A stretch of DNA of 55,181 nucleotides from an uncultured Syntrophobacterales bacterium (GTDB lineage: Bacteria > Desulfobacterota > Syntrophia > Syntrophales > UBA5619). Below, piece after piece: positions 23,737-32,154 of this stretch. Made by a program: the position numbers and the translations under genes. The notes below the pieces were generated by a model that saw only the letters and a program-made list of their open reading frames with translations, did not search any database and had not been told where the DNA came from. The stretch's first letter is position 1, and every line of letters begins with the position of its first letter. The stretch spans positions 1 to 55,181 of the forward strand of contig CAIYSL010000106.1 of NCBI GenBank assembly GCA_903928915.1, written 5' to 3'.

Positions 23737-26373
23737 TCAAAGGAGCTCGGGGAGCTTCTCCAGGGCCGCTTCCAATTGCTCCGGTTTCTGGCCGCCGGCC
23801 TGGGCCATGTCGGGCCGGCCGCCGCCGCTGCCGCCCACGAGCGGGGCAATGGCCTTGATGATGTTCCCCGCATGGTAGCGGTCGGTCAGGTCCTTCGACA
23901 CCAGGCACAGGAGCATCGCCTTGCCGTCGGCCCGGCTGCCCAGGAGAATGACCCCCGAGCTGAGCCGGTCCCGAAGCTTGTCGCCGAAGTCGCGCAGCGT
24001 CTTGACGTCGCCGGCCTCGACCACGGTCGCCAGCACAGCGACCCCGTTGATCGTGCGGACGCGGTCCAGCAGGTCGCCCGAATCCTTCGTCGCCAGCTTT
24101 CCCTTGAGGTTCTCGATCTCCCGCTCCAGCTCCCGTTCGCGCTTCAGGAGCTTCTCGGTCCGGTCGGCCGTCTCCAGCGGCCCGATCTTCAGCAGACCGG
24201 CGCACGTGCGGAGTTCCTCCTCCAGCCGCCGCACGTGCTCCACCGCCGCGGCGCCGGTCAGAGCCTCGATCCGGCGGACCCCCGCGGCCACGGCCGATTC
24301 GTGGAGGACCTTCAGAAACCCGATGTCGCCGGTCCGCGTCACGTGCGTGCCGCCGCAGAGTTCCCGGCTGTACTCGCCCATCCCGACGACGCGCACCGTC
24401 TCGCCGTACCGCTCGTCGAACACCGCCGTGGCCCCGCTCTTGACCGCCTCGGCAAGGGGGAGTTCTTCGGTCCTGACGGCGACGTTCGCCCGGATGATCC
24501 GGTTGGCCTCCCGCTCCACCGCCACCAGTTCCTCCTCGTCGATCCGGGAGAAGTGGGTGAAGTCGAACCGCAGGTGCTGGGCGTCGACGAGCGAGCCCGA
24601 CTGCTTGACGTGGCTGCCGAGGACCGTCTTCAGCGCTGCCTGGAGGACGTGGGTGCCCGAGTGGTTCGCCTCGGTGGCCCGGCGGGTCTCGTCGACCACC
24701 CGCAGGGTGACCGCATCACCCTTCCGGAGGCCACCCTTCGTCATCCTGCCCGCGTGGACAATCAGGTTCCCCAGCGGCCGCTTCGTGTCGGTGACCGTGA
24801 ACAGGCCCCCTTCCACCGTCGCGATCGTGCCGGTGTCGCCCACCTGGCCGCCGGTCTCGCCGTAGAAGGGGGTGCGCTCGACGATCACCTCAGCCTCCGT
24901 GCCCTCGGCGAGTGACTCGACAGGTTCTCCCTTCCGCAGGAGGGCCGTCACCTGCGACTGCCCCTGCGTGACCCCTTCGTACCCGACAAATTCCGTGGCG
25001 ATCCCCGCGACGGACAGGCGGTGGTACACGGCGGAGACTGCCTCCTCGCCGCTTCCCTTCCAGGACTCCCGCGCCTTCTCCCGCTGTGCCGCCATTGCCG
25101 TCTCGAACCCTTCCATGTCCAGGGTCAGCCCGTCCCTGCGCACGATGTCCGCGGTCAGGTCCGTGGGGAACCCGAAGGTGTCGTACAACCGAAACACCAC
25201 CTCGCCCGGGATGACCTTTGCCCCGGCCGCCGCGAGTTTGGCCACCTCCTCCTGGAGGATCCTGAGCCCGGCGTCGAGGGTGGCGATGAAGCGCTCCTCC
25301 TCGCTCTCCACGACCTTCCGGATGTAGGCGCTGTGTTCCGCCAGGTCGGGGTAGGCCCCCTTCATCTCGTCGATCACCACGCCGGCAACCTCGTGGAGGA
25401 AGGGGCGGTCGATCCCCAGGAGCTTGCCATGGCGGGCCGCCCGCCTGAGGATCCGCCGCAGGACGTAGCCGCGGCCCTCGTTCGAGGGAAGGACGCCGTC
25501 GCCGATCAGGAAGGTCACGGCGCGGCCGTGGTCGGCGATGACCCGGATGGAGACGTCGTTCTCGGGGTTCTGGCCGTACTTCCTACCGCTGATCCGCTCG
25601 ACGAACCGGATGATCCCGGTGAACAGGTCCGTGTCGTAGTTGCTCGTCACCCCCTGGAGCACGGCGGCCAGGCGTTCCAGCCCCATGCCCGTGTCGATGT
25701 TCGGCTTCGGCAGCGGGGTCAGCGTCCCCGCTGCGTCCCGGTCGAACTGGGTAAAGACCAGGTTCCAGATCTCCAGGTGGCGGTCGCATTCGCAGTGCAC
25801 GGAGCAGCCGGGCTGGCCGCAGCCGGTCCCGGGCCCCTGATCGTACAGGATCTCGGAGCAGGGGCCGCAGGGGCCCGTATCGCCCATCATCCAGAAGTTG
25901 CTCTTCTCCCCCATCCGGGCGATCCGCTCCGCCGCGACCCCCATCGAGCGCCAGATCTCGAAGGCCTCGTCGTCGTCCTGAAAGATCGTGATCCAGAGCC
26001 GGTCTGTGGGAAGCTCGAGAACTGAAGTCAGGTATTCCCAGGCCCAGGCGATCGTCTCCTTCTTGAAGTAATCCCCGAAGGAGAAGTTCCCCAGCATCTC
26101 GAAGAAGGTGTGGTGGCGCGCCGTGACGCCCACGTTCTCCAGGTCGTTGTGCTTGCCGCCGGCCCGGACGCACTTCTGGGAGGTGACCGCCCGCTTGTAC
26201 CCCCGGTCTTCCAGGCCGAGGAAGGAGTTCTTGAACTGCACCATCCCGGCGTTGGTGAACAGGAGCGTCGGGTCGTCCTTCGGGACCAGGGAGGAGCTCG
26301 CCACCCGTGTATGCGCCTTGCCCTCAAAAAACTGCAAATAACTCTCCCTGATCTCACTCCCCCGCATCGCCAT
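23737..26373 (-). CDS. alaS: Alanine--tRNA ligase
   Basis: An 878-residue class II synthetase charging tRNA-Ala. Catalytic domain: RESYLQFFEGKAHTRVASSSLVPKDDPTLLFTNAGMVQFKNSFLG at the N-terminus, then TGPCGPCSEILYDQGPG and FTQFDRD. Editing domain: NHSGTHVLQAAL and ELCGGTHVTRTGDIG, which supply the zinc-binding His and Cys residues. The C-terminal DHHA1-like region ends GGSGGGRPDMAQAGG. I chose the ATG at 26373 because AGGAGG lies nine bases upstream; another ATG at 26382 touches that site. It overlaps the 3' end of recX by 20 bases and is last in a six-gene minus-strand cluster. Confidence 0.96.
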   Translation of the reverse strand: MAMRGSEIRESYLQFFEGKAHTRVASSSLVPKDDPTLLFTNAGMVQFKNSFLGLEDRGYKRAVTSQKCVRAGGKHNDLENVGVTARHHTFFEMLGNFSFGDYFKKETIAWAWEYLTSVLELPTDRLWITIFQDDDEAFEIWRSMGVAAERIARMGEKSNFWMMGDTGPCGPCSEILYDQGPGTGCGQPGCSVHCECDRHLEIWNLVFTQFDRDAAGTLTPLPKPNIDTGMGLERLAAVLQGVTSNYDTDLFTGIIRFVERISGRKYGQNPENDVSIRVIADHGRAVTFLIGDGVLPSNEGRGYVLRRILRRAARHGKLLGIDRPFLHEVAGVVIDEMKGAYPDLAEHSAYIRKVVESEEERFIATLDAGLRILQEEVAKLAAAGAKVIPGEVVFRLYDTFGFPTDLTADIVRRDGLTLDMEGFETAMAAQREKARESWKGSGEEAVSAVYHRLSVAGIATEFVGYEGVTQGQSQVTALLRKGEPVESLAEGTEAEVIVERTPFYGETGGQVGDTGTIATVEGGLFTVTDTKRPLGNLIVHAGRMTKGGLRKGDAVTLRVVDETRRATEANHSGTHVLQAALKTVLGSHVKQSGSLVDAQHLRFDFTHFSRIDEEELVAVEREANRIIRANVAVRTEELPLAEAVKSGATAVFDERYGETVRVVGMGEYSRELCGGTHVTRTGDIGFLKVLHESAVAAGVRRIEALTGAAAVEHVRRLEEELRTCAGLLKIGPLETADRTEKLLKRERELEREIENLKGKLATKDSGDLLDRVRTINGVAVLATVVEAGDVKTLRDFGDKLRDRLSSGVILLGSRADGKAMLLCLVSKDLTDRYHAGNIIKAIAPLVGGSGGGRPDMAQAGGQKPEQLEAALEKLPELL

Positions 26374-26851
26374 GAACCTCATCCTCCTTGCCTTTCCATA
26401 CTGTTCTGTAGATAAGCGACCGGGGAAACCCCTTCCCCAGCAGGCCCCGGGCCAGGTGCAGCCGCTGCTTGTCGTCCAGCGGCGGGCAGGCCCGAGCGCG
26501 CTCCTTCCGGTGCAAGAGCGTCTCCACCGCCGCCGCCTCGGTCAGCTCGGCCCGCGCCTCGGCGATCGCCTGCCGGCTGAGCTCCTCCGGTATCCCCCGA
26601 TCGCGCAGGTCGCGGCCGATCCGGCTATCCCCGAACAGCCGGTTGACGGCCAGCTCCCGCGCCCGGCTGCGGGCGTACTGGGCGTCGTCGAGATAGCCGA
26701 GCCGGCGGCACTTCTCCAGCACGGCGGCGACGATCTCTTCGCCGAACCCGCGCTCGCCGAGCTTCGTCCGCAGCTCCTGCTCGCTGTGCGGCCTGAGCGT
26801 GAGGATGCGGAAGGCTGTTTTTTCGGCCTTCTGCCGAGACGGATCCTCCAT
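26354..26851 (-). CDS. recX: Regulatory protein RecX
   Basis: A 165-residue helical protein that inhibits RecA filament function. It has the family's three-helix repeats: AFRILTLRPHSEQELRTKLGERGFGEEIVAAVLEKCRRLGYLDDAQYARSRARELA, then RIGRDLRDRGIPEELSRQAI and LLGKGFPRSLIYRTV. It follows recA by nine bases and overlaps the alaS start, so the order recA-recX-alaS is preserved as one transcript. Its length is normal. Confidence 0.93.
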   Translation of the reverse strand: MEDPSRQKAEKTAFRILTLRPHSEQELRTKLGERGFGEEIVAAVLEKCRRLGYLDDAQYARSRARELAVNRLFGDSRIGRDLRDRGIPEELSRQAIAEARAELTEAAAVETLLHRKERARACPPLDDKQRLHLARGLLGKGFPRSLIYRTVWKGKEDEVHGDAGE

Positions 26852-26860
26852 CTGCTCCGT

Positions 26861-27886
26861 CTACGCCTCCTTCGGCGCGGCAGCCTTCGGCTTCAGCCCG
26901 AGCTTCTCGCGGACGTCGGCCTCGACCTTGGCCAGGACCTCGGGATTGTCCTTCAGGTAGATCCGCGTGTTGTCCCTGCCCTGACCGAGGCGCTCCCCCT
27001 TGTAGGAGTACCAGGCGCCGCTCTTCTCGATGATCCCGCGGTCGGCCGCCAGGTCCAGGACGTCGCCCTCTTTCGAGATCCCCTCGCCGAAGATGATGTC
27101 GAACTCCGTCTCGCGGAAGGGGGGGGCGACCTTGTTCTTGACGACCTTGACCTTGGTCCGAAACCCGATCACGTCCTGCCCCAGCTTGATCGCGCTGACC
27201 TTCCGGATGTCGAGGCGCATCGTGGCGTAGAACTTCAGCGCGTTGCCGCCGGTGGTCGTCTCGGGGTTCCCGAAGAAGACGCCGATCTTCATCCGGAGCT
27301 GGTTGATGAAGATCACGGTGGTCTTCGACTTGCTGATGCTCCCGGTGAGTTTCCGGAGGGCCTGGGACATCAGCCGCGCCTGGAGCCCCATCTGGGCGTC
27401 CCCCATCTCCCCCTCGATCTCCGCCTTCGGGACCAGCGCGGCCACCGAGTCGACGACCAGGACGTCCAGCGCCCCGCTCCGGACCAGGGTCTCGGCGATC
27501 TCGAGCGCCTGCTCGCCCGTGTCGGGCTGGGAGATGAGCAGGTCGTCGGTGTTGACGCCGATCTTCCGGGCGTAGGCCACGTCCAGGGCGTGCTCCGCGT
27601 CGAGGAAGGCCGCCAGCCCCCCCTGCTTCTGCGCCTCGGCCACGATGTGCAGGGCGAGCGTCGTCTTCCCGCCCGACTCGGGGCCGAAGATCTCGATAAT
27701 CCTTCCCCGGGGCACCCCGCCGGTACCGAGGGCCATGTCGAGGCTGATCGCGCCGGTGGAGATCGCGGCGATGTCGGGAACCGCCTCGGAACTCCCCAAC
27801 CGCATGATCGCCCCTTTGCCAAACTGCCGTTCGATCTGGGTGATCGCCAGTTCAACCGCCTTCCCCCGCTCCGTATCCGTTCCCAT
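26861..27886 (-). CDS. recA: Recombinase RecA
   Basis: A 341-residue recombinase. The N-terminus is [26 protein letters not shown]; Walker A is [13 protein letters not shown], Walker [12 protein letters not shown], the L2 region [28 protein letters not shown], and the C-terminal domain runs to [10 protein letters not shown]. It drives homologous recombination and LexA autocleavage. The ATG at 27886 has GGGGAGG ahead; an in-frame ATG at 27934 would add 16 residues unlike other RecA proteins. It lies in the middle of the pgpA-cinA-thpR-recA-recX-alaS cluster. No LexA-like box was seen in the 63 bp upstream. Confidence 0.97.
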   Translation of the reverse strand: MGTDTERGKAVELAITQIERQFGKGAIMRLGSSEAVPDIAAISTGAISLDMALGTGGVPRGRIIEIFGPESGGKTTLALHIVAEAQKQGGLAAFLDAEHALDVAYARKIGVNTDDLLISQPDTGEQALEIAETLVRSGALDVLVVDSVAALVPKAEIEGEMGDAQMGLQARLMSQALRKLTGSISKSKTTVIFINQLRMKIGVFFGNPETTTGGNALKFYATMRLDIRKVSAIKLGQDVIGFRTKVKVVKNKVAPPFRETEFDIIFGEGISKEGDVLDLAADRGIIEKSGAWYSYKGERLGQGRDNTRIYLKDNPEVLAKVEADVREKLGLKPKAAAPKEA

Positions 27887-27949
27887 ATGAGCCTCCCCTG
27901 AGCCTGTCCGTGGTTTTGTCTGTGCCGATGCCATCTGTCGCCTTGCGGC

Positions 27950-28543
27950 CTACCTCCCCTCCATCCCCGTACAGGGGAACCAGTTGAGTTTCGTGTATAC
28001 CGCGCCCCGGGGCGTAAGCTCGCTCCTGATCAGGCCGACCCCCGAAGCGGTAAACGCGCCCGCCGTCTGTTCCTCCCCCTTCTCCAGCGCACGCTCCAGC
28101 CCGGTCAGCCCCCGGGAGGACTTGATCCGCGCCAGGGTGAGGTGGGGGCTGAAGGGCCGCTCCTCTACCGGGAACCCGATCCGGCCGAGCGCGCCGTCGA
28201 GCCGCCGCTGGAAGTCGACCAGCCGCGCCACATCGCCCTCCATCCCCAGCCAGAGGATCCGCGGCCGGCGCCGGTCGGGGAATACCCCCGCCGCCCCCAC
28301 CGTAAAGGAGAAGGGCGCCTCCGCCGCTGCGGCCGGCCCGACCACCGCCGCGATCTGCCCGACGGCGCTCGCGGAGATGTCGCCGAAGAACTTCAGCGTC
28401 AGGTGGATCGCCTCGGGCCGGACCCACTTCAGCTCGCCCCGGATGAGCCGCTGCAGCCGGCCCTGGATCCTCCCGATCACCGCGCGGACCTCCGCCGGCG
28501 GTTCAATCGCCAGGAAGGCCCGGATCGTTCGCTCATCCGCCAT
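27950..28543 (-). CDS. thpR: RNA 2',3'-cyclic phosphodiesterase (2H family)
   Basis: A 197-residue 2H phosphoesterase that opens 2',3'-cyclic phosphates on RNA ends (formerly 2'-5' RNA ligase). The two catalytic HxT motifs are AIHLTLKFFGDI (about residue 46) and PHLTLARIK (about residue 135). The N-terminus RTIRAFLAIEPP is typical. Its start overlaps the cinA stop by 11 bases, and recA follows 63 bases downstream. ThpR between cinA and recA is a common order in related bacteria. Confidence 0.92.
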   Translation of the reverse strand: MADERTIRAFLAIEPPAEVRAVIGRIQGRLQRLIRGELKWVRPEAIHLTLKFFGDISASAVGQIAAVVGPAAAAEAPFSFTVGAAGVFPDRRRPRILWLGMEGDVARLVDFQRRLDGALGRIGFPVEERPFSPHLTLARIKSSRGLTGLERALEKGEEQTAGAFTASGVGLIRSELTPRGAVYTKLNWFPCTGMEGR

Positions 28544-29792
28544 CTGTTGCCTCGCCCCGAAGATAGCCGAGCAGGAGCATCAGGGCGCACTGGGAGGCCA
28601 TGACCTTGTTCCGGCGGCGGTCCCACCGGAAGGCGAAGTGCCTGGCGATGGTCGTCGCGGCGTCGGCCAGCGCGATGTGCACCGTCCCCACCGGCTTCGC
28701 CTCGGTCCCGCCGGCGGGGCCGGCGATCCCGGTGACCGCCAGCCCCAGGTCTGTCCCGGCGAGCCTGCGGACCCCTTCGGCCATCAGGCGCGCCGTCTCG
28801 GCGCTCACCGCGCCGTGCGCTTCGATCACCGCCGCGGGTACGCCCAGGAGCCCCTGCTTGGCGGCGTTGCTGTAGGTGACCACCCCCCGTTCGAGAAAGG
28901 CCGAGCTGCCGGGGACATCGGTCAGGCGGTCGCTGATCAGACCGCCCGTGCAGGATTCGGCGACGCCGAGGGTGAGCCGCCGCTCCGTCAAGAGCGCCGC
29001 GCAGATCGCCGCGAGCGTCTCGTCGCCCCGGGCGAAGATGTGCTTCCCGAGCCGCGCCTCGACGCGCCTCATCCCCTCCCGCATCTTCGGGGCGGCCTCG
29101 GCCGCCGAGGCCGTCCGCACCGTCAGGACGAGGTGGTTCTCCGGAAAGTTGGGGTAGAACCCCACCGCCACACCCAGGCCGGCCAGGTCCGCATCGGCCA
29201 GCGCCGCGTCCACCGCGGCCTCGGGGATCCCGAAGAGCTTGAAGGTCGCGGTTTCCACGTAGAGCGCCGCGTCCGGGAAGGCGCGCCGGAAGAGCGGGAT
29301 CACCCCCTCGCCGAGCATCCGGCGGGCCTCCGCCGGGACTCCCGGGATGACCGCGACGATCCTTCCCTGCCGCCGCAGGGCAAACCCCGCCGCGGTCCCG
29401 GTGGGGTTGGCGATCACCTCCGCCCCTTCCGGAAAATCCGCCTGTTTGGCGTTGTTCTCCGTCCAGGCCAGGCGGCGCGCTGCGAACAGCCCGCGGACGT
29501 GGGCCAACACGGCCTCGTCCCGCACCAGCGGCAGGCCGAAGGCCCGGGCCACGGACGCGGTCGTGATGTCGTCGGCAGTGGGGCCGAGACCGCCGGTCGC
29601 GCAGATTGCCTCGCTGCGGGCCAGGAGAAATGCGAGGCCGTCGCGGATGGCGGCCTCGTCGTCGCCCACCGAGAGCATCGCCGCCACGGACCACCCTTCG
29701 GCCCGCACCAGCCGGGCGATCAGGGCGGAATTCGTATCCGATATCCGCCCGCTCGTCAACTCGTTTCCGATCGTCAGTATGCCGATATCCAC
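28533..29792 (-). CDS. cinA: CinA: nicotinamide-nucleotide amidase / competence-damage inducible protein
   Basis: A 419-residue two-domain protein. The N-terminal molybdopterin-binding-like domain (VDIGILTIGNELTSGRISDTNSALIARLVRAEGW ... GGLGPTADDITT) has COG1058-type ADP-ribose pyrophosphatase character. The C-terminal CinA/PncC domain (TLGVAESCTGGLISDRLTDVPGSSAFLERGVVTYSNAAKQGLLGV ... GLAVTGIAGPAGGTEAKPVGTVHIA) is a nicotinamide mononucleotide deamidase. The start is GTG at 29792. It is coupled to thpR by overlap and preceded by pgpA 26 bases upstream. Confidence 0.94.
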   Translation of the reverse strand: MDIGILTIGNELTSGRISDTNSALIARLVRAEGWSVAAMLSVGDDEAAIRDGLAFLLARSEAICATGGLGPTADDITTASVARAFGLPLVRDEAVLAHVRGLFAARRLAWTENNAKQADFPEGAEVIANPTGTAAGFALRRQGRIVAVIPGVPAEARRMLGEGVIPLFRRAFPDAALYVETATFKLFGIPEAAVDAALADADLAGLGVAVGFYPNFPENHLVLTVRTASAAEAAPKMREGMRRVEARLGKHIFARGDETLAAICAALLTERRLTLGVAESCTGGLISDRLTDVPGSSAFLERGVVTYSNAAKQGLLGVPAAVIEAHGAVSAETARLMAEGVRRLAGTDLGLAVTGIAGPAGGTEAKPVGTVHIALADAATTIARHFAFRWDRRRNKVMASQCALMLLLGYLRGEATDGG

Positions 29793-29818
29793 CGCACTCC
29801 CCCAAACTCCGGACCTGC

Positions 29819-30277
29819 TCACACCACCCCGAACCGCACCAGCACCCGCAGGAGCGCCGCGGCGTACAGAGCCGCGGCCAGGTCGTCCGCGACCACCCCG
29901 TACCCGCCCGGGAGCCGTTCCTGAAACCGCCGCGCCGGGAAGGGCTTCACCACGTCGAACAGGCGAAACAGCACAAACCCCGCCGCTATGCGCAGCAGCG
30001 TCGGCTCGACCAGGAACAGGGTCCACTGGAGCCCGGCGATCTCGTCGATCACGATGCACTGCGCATCCTTCCTGCCGAACAGCCGCTCCGCCCCGTCGGC
30101 GAGATACCAGGCCAGGCAGGTGAAGGCCGCAAGCGTCAGCAGCCAGAGCGGCCCGGGAAAGGCCGAGAATGCCAGGTACAGCGGGATGCCGACGAGCGAT
30201 CCCGCCGTCCCCGGCGCCAGGGGGGCGTACCCGCTGCCGAGACCCGCGGCCGCCAGTTTGATCAGTTTTTCGTTCAG
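29819..30277 (-). CDS. pgpA: Phosphatidylglycerophosphatase A
   Basis: A protein of about 152 residues that dephosphorylates phosphatidylglycerol phosphate at the membrane. Family blocks are GLGSGYAPLAPGTAGSLVGIPLYL at the start, KDAQCIVIDEIAGLQWTLFL (acidic active site), and FRLFDVVKPFPARRFQERLPGGYGVVADDLAAALYA near the end. Three or four hydrophobic segments are seen. The expected start shows no ATG, GTG or TTG: a CTG at 30277 follows a GGGGGG stretch at a sensible distance and is the best candidate. It is first in the recA cluster. Confidence 0.86.
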   Translation of the reverse strand: MNEKLIKLAAAGLGSGYAPLAPGTAGSLVGIPLYLAFSAFPGPLWLLTLAAFTCLAWYLADGAERLFGRKDAQCIVIDEIAGLQWTLFLVEPTLLRIAAGFVLFRLFDVVKPFPARRFQERLPGGYGVVADDLAAALYAAALLRVLVRFGVV

Positions 30278-30683
30278 AGGATGCCCCCCCTTCGCGTCGG
30301 ATCCGGGACGGAGAATTCTCCATACCGGCCGCTCAATTAACCCTTTTTCGCCCCTCCTGTCAATCAGGACTTGCCGCTCCGCCGTCCGCATCCCGGCCGG
30401 CGGAATCCGGGGCGCTCCCCTTCCCGCAGCCGTGCTGCAGAGGCCTTCACAAATCCCTTGACAGTAGAACGATTGTTCTATTACACTGGAATCGGGAGAA
30501 AGGCAAGCGGTTTTTTGCGGTGAGCGCGTTGAGTATCCTGTTCCGGAGACGCGCATTGGAGATTTTTTCGGGGTACCCTGCCCCCCGCAGCGGAGCGAGG
30601 AGGTGCAGGGTCGGGAAAAGATCCGCGCGCGGAGGGAGAGGGTACTCATCGCGCCCTGCCCCGGAGGACCATAAGGAACCACC
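30278..30683. other. Divergent intergenic region, pgpA / dinB
   Basis: It contains the promoter and LexA-type palindrome at 30458-30486. Between 30487 and 30683 lies a GC-rich leader of about 200 bp. A GTG-started frame (30520-30687, 55 codons) crosses it and overlaps the dinB start by four bases. Its composition and lack of recognisable motifs argue against a real gene, but a leader peptide cannot be excluded. Confidence 0.6.
30458..30486 (+). promoter_or_regulatory. Promoter of dinB with LexA-type operator
   Basis: TTGACA (30458-30463) is followed by a perfect 16-bp palindrome, TAGAAC-GATT-GTTCTA (30465-30480), and a weak -10 around 30479-30486. GAAC-N4-GTTC is the LexA operator core of Gram-positive bacteria. 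Its position between -35 and -10 is where a repressor would block polymerase. It lies 188 bp from the divergent pgpA start. Confidence 0.82.
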
Positions 30684-32048
30684 ATGAGCGACATGCTATT
30701 CACCACCCACGACTGGCCGCGGGCGATCATCCACGTGGACGCGGACGCCTTTTTCACCTCCTGCGAGGAGGCGATCAACCCGGCCCTGCGGGGGAAGGCG
30801 ATCATCACCGGCGGCGAGCGGGGGATCGTGGCCTGCGCGAGCTACGCGGCCAAGGCCCTGGGGGTCACGCGCGGCGTCGCCCTCCACGAGGCCAAGCGGA
30901 TCTGCCCGGAGCTCGTCGTCCTCCCCTCCGACTACGAAACCTACAGCCTCTTCTCCCGGCGGATGTTCAACGTCATGCGCCGCTTCACCCCCCAGGTCGA
31001 GGAGTACTCCATCGACGAGGCCTTCGCCGACCTGACCGGGATGCGCCGACCGCTCCGGGCATCCTACGAAGCCATCAGCCTGAAGATCCAGGCGGAGATC
31101 AGCCGGGAGCTGGGGATCACCGTCTCGGTGGGGCTCAGCGTCACCAAGGTCCTGGCCAAGATCGCCTCCAAACGCCGGAAGCCCTCCGGGTTCACGGCCA
31201 TCCCCGGCCGGGCCATTGCCTCCGTCCTGGACGGGCTCCCCGTGGCGAAGGTCTGGGGGATCGGCCCCGCCACGACGGAGTACCTCGAAAAGATGGGGAT
31301 CCGCACCGCCCTCGAGTTCGTCCGGCTCCCCGCGGAGACGGTCCGCAAGCGGTTCACGAAGCCCGGGGTCGAAACCTGGCAGGAGCTCCGGGGGGAGTCG
31401 GTCTACCCCGTCCTCCCCGAGGAGAAAAGCGTCTATGCCTCGATCAGCAAGACCAAGACCTTCGCCCCGCCCACGGCCGACCGGGACTATCTGTTCGCCC
31501 ACCTGCTCAGGAACCTGGAGTCGGCCTGCATCAAGGCCAGGCGCCACGACCTTGCGGCCCGGCGGGTCGCCGCCTTCCTGAAGAAGCAGGACTTCGACAC
31601 CCGGGGGTGCGACGCGAAGCTCAACCGCCCCTCCGCCCATCCGCTGGAGCTGGCAAGCCTCCTGCGCGGCCTGTTCGACGAGCTCTACCGCCGCCACGAC
31701 ATCTACCGCGCCACCGGCGTGGTCCTGCTCGACCTGGTTCCGGACGCCCCGACCCAGTACTCCCTGTTCGAGGACCCCCTGAAGACGGAGAAGATCCGGG
31801 GGCTGTACGAGGCCGTCGACGCCCTCTCCGGCAGGTACGGGAAGCACACCCTCCACCTGGGCGGCTCGCACGTCATCGAGGTCAAGGGCAAGGGCCGCCG
31901 GGGCGCCCCCACCGTCCGCGAGCAGACCCGGCTTTTCGGCGAGACCCGGCGCCGGCACATCGGGCTCCCCCTCTTCCAGGGTGAGGCAACAGAAAACGGA
32001 AGACAGCAGTCGGCAAGAATTCTTGCTATACGGGGTGATGAGAGGTAG
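30684..32048 (+). CDS. dinB: Y-family DNA polymerase (DNA polymerase IV, DinB)
   Basis: A 454-residue translesion polymerase. Catalytic acids are visible: D19/D21 (IIHVDADAFFTSCEEA) and D111-E112 (EEYSIDEAFADLTG). The helix-hairpin-helix is KVWGIGPATTEYLEKMGI, and the little-finger domain follows (SVYASISKTKTFAPPTADRDYL). Q358-Y-S-L-F362 fits the beta-clamp binding motif QxxLF. Residues 370-454 form a basic, less typical tail, longer than in E. coli Pol IV (351 residues). A start at M4 is also possible. A LexA-type operator lies in its promoter, so it is probably DNA-damage induced. Confidence 0.93.
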   Translation: MSDMLFTTHDWPRAIIHVDADAFFTSCEEAINPALRGKAIITGGERGIVACASYAAKALGVTRGVALHEAKRICPELVVLPSDYETYSLFSRRMFNVMRRFTPQVEEYSIDEAFADLTGMRRPLRASYEAISLKIQAEISRELGITVSVGLSVTKVLAKIASKRRKPSGFTAIPGRAIASVLDGLPVAKVWGIGPATTEYLEKMGIRTALEFVRLPAETVRKRFTKPGVETWQELRGESVYPVLPEEKSVYASISKTKTFAPPTADRDYLFAHLLRNLESACIKARRHDLAARRVAAFLKKQDFDTRGCDAKLNRPSAHPLELASLLRGLFDELYRRHDIYRATGVVLLDLVPDAPTQYSLFEDPLKTEKIRGLYEAVDALSGRYGKHTLHLGGSHVIEVKGKGRRGAPTVREQTRLFGETRRRHIGLPLFQGEATENGRQQSARILAIRGDER

Positions 32049-32154
32049 GTACTATGGCCGGGCATGCGCTTACCTCATACCACGACAGGAAAGCAGAACC
32101 CTTGCACCCCCTGGACAGGCGGGGAGAAGGCGACCGCGGTCGGATTTACATCGA

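Noticed and set aside
30520-30687. GTG-started 55-codon frame overlapping the dinB ATG
   Set aside because: The ATGA-type overlap was tempting as a leader peptide, but the Arg-rich, low-information translation and lack of a clear Shine-Dalgarno sequence argue for chance.
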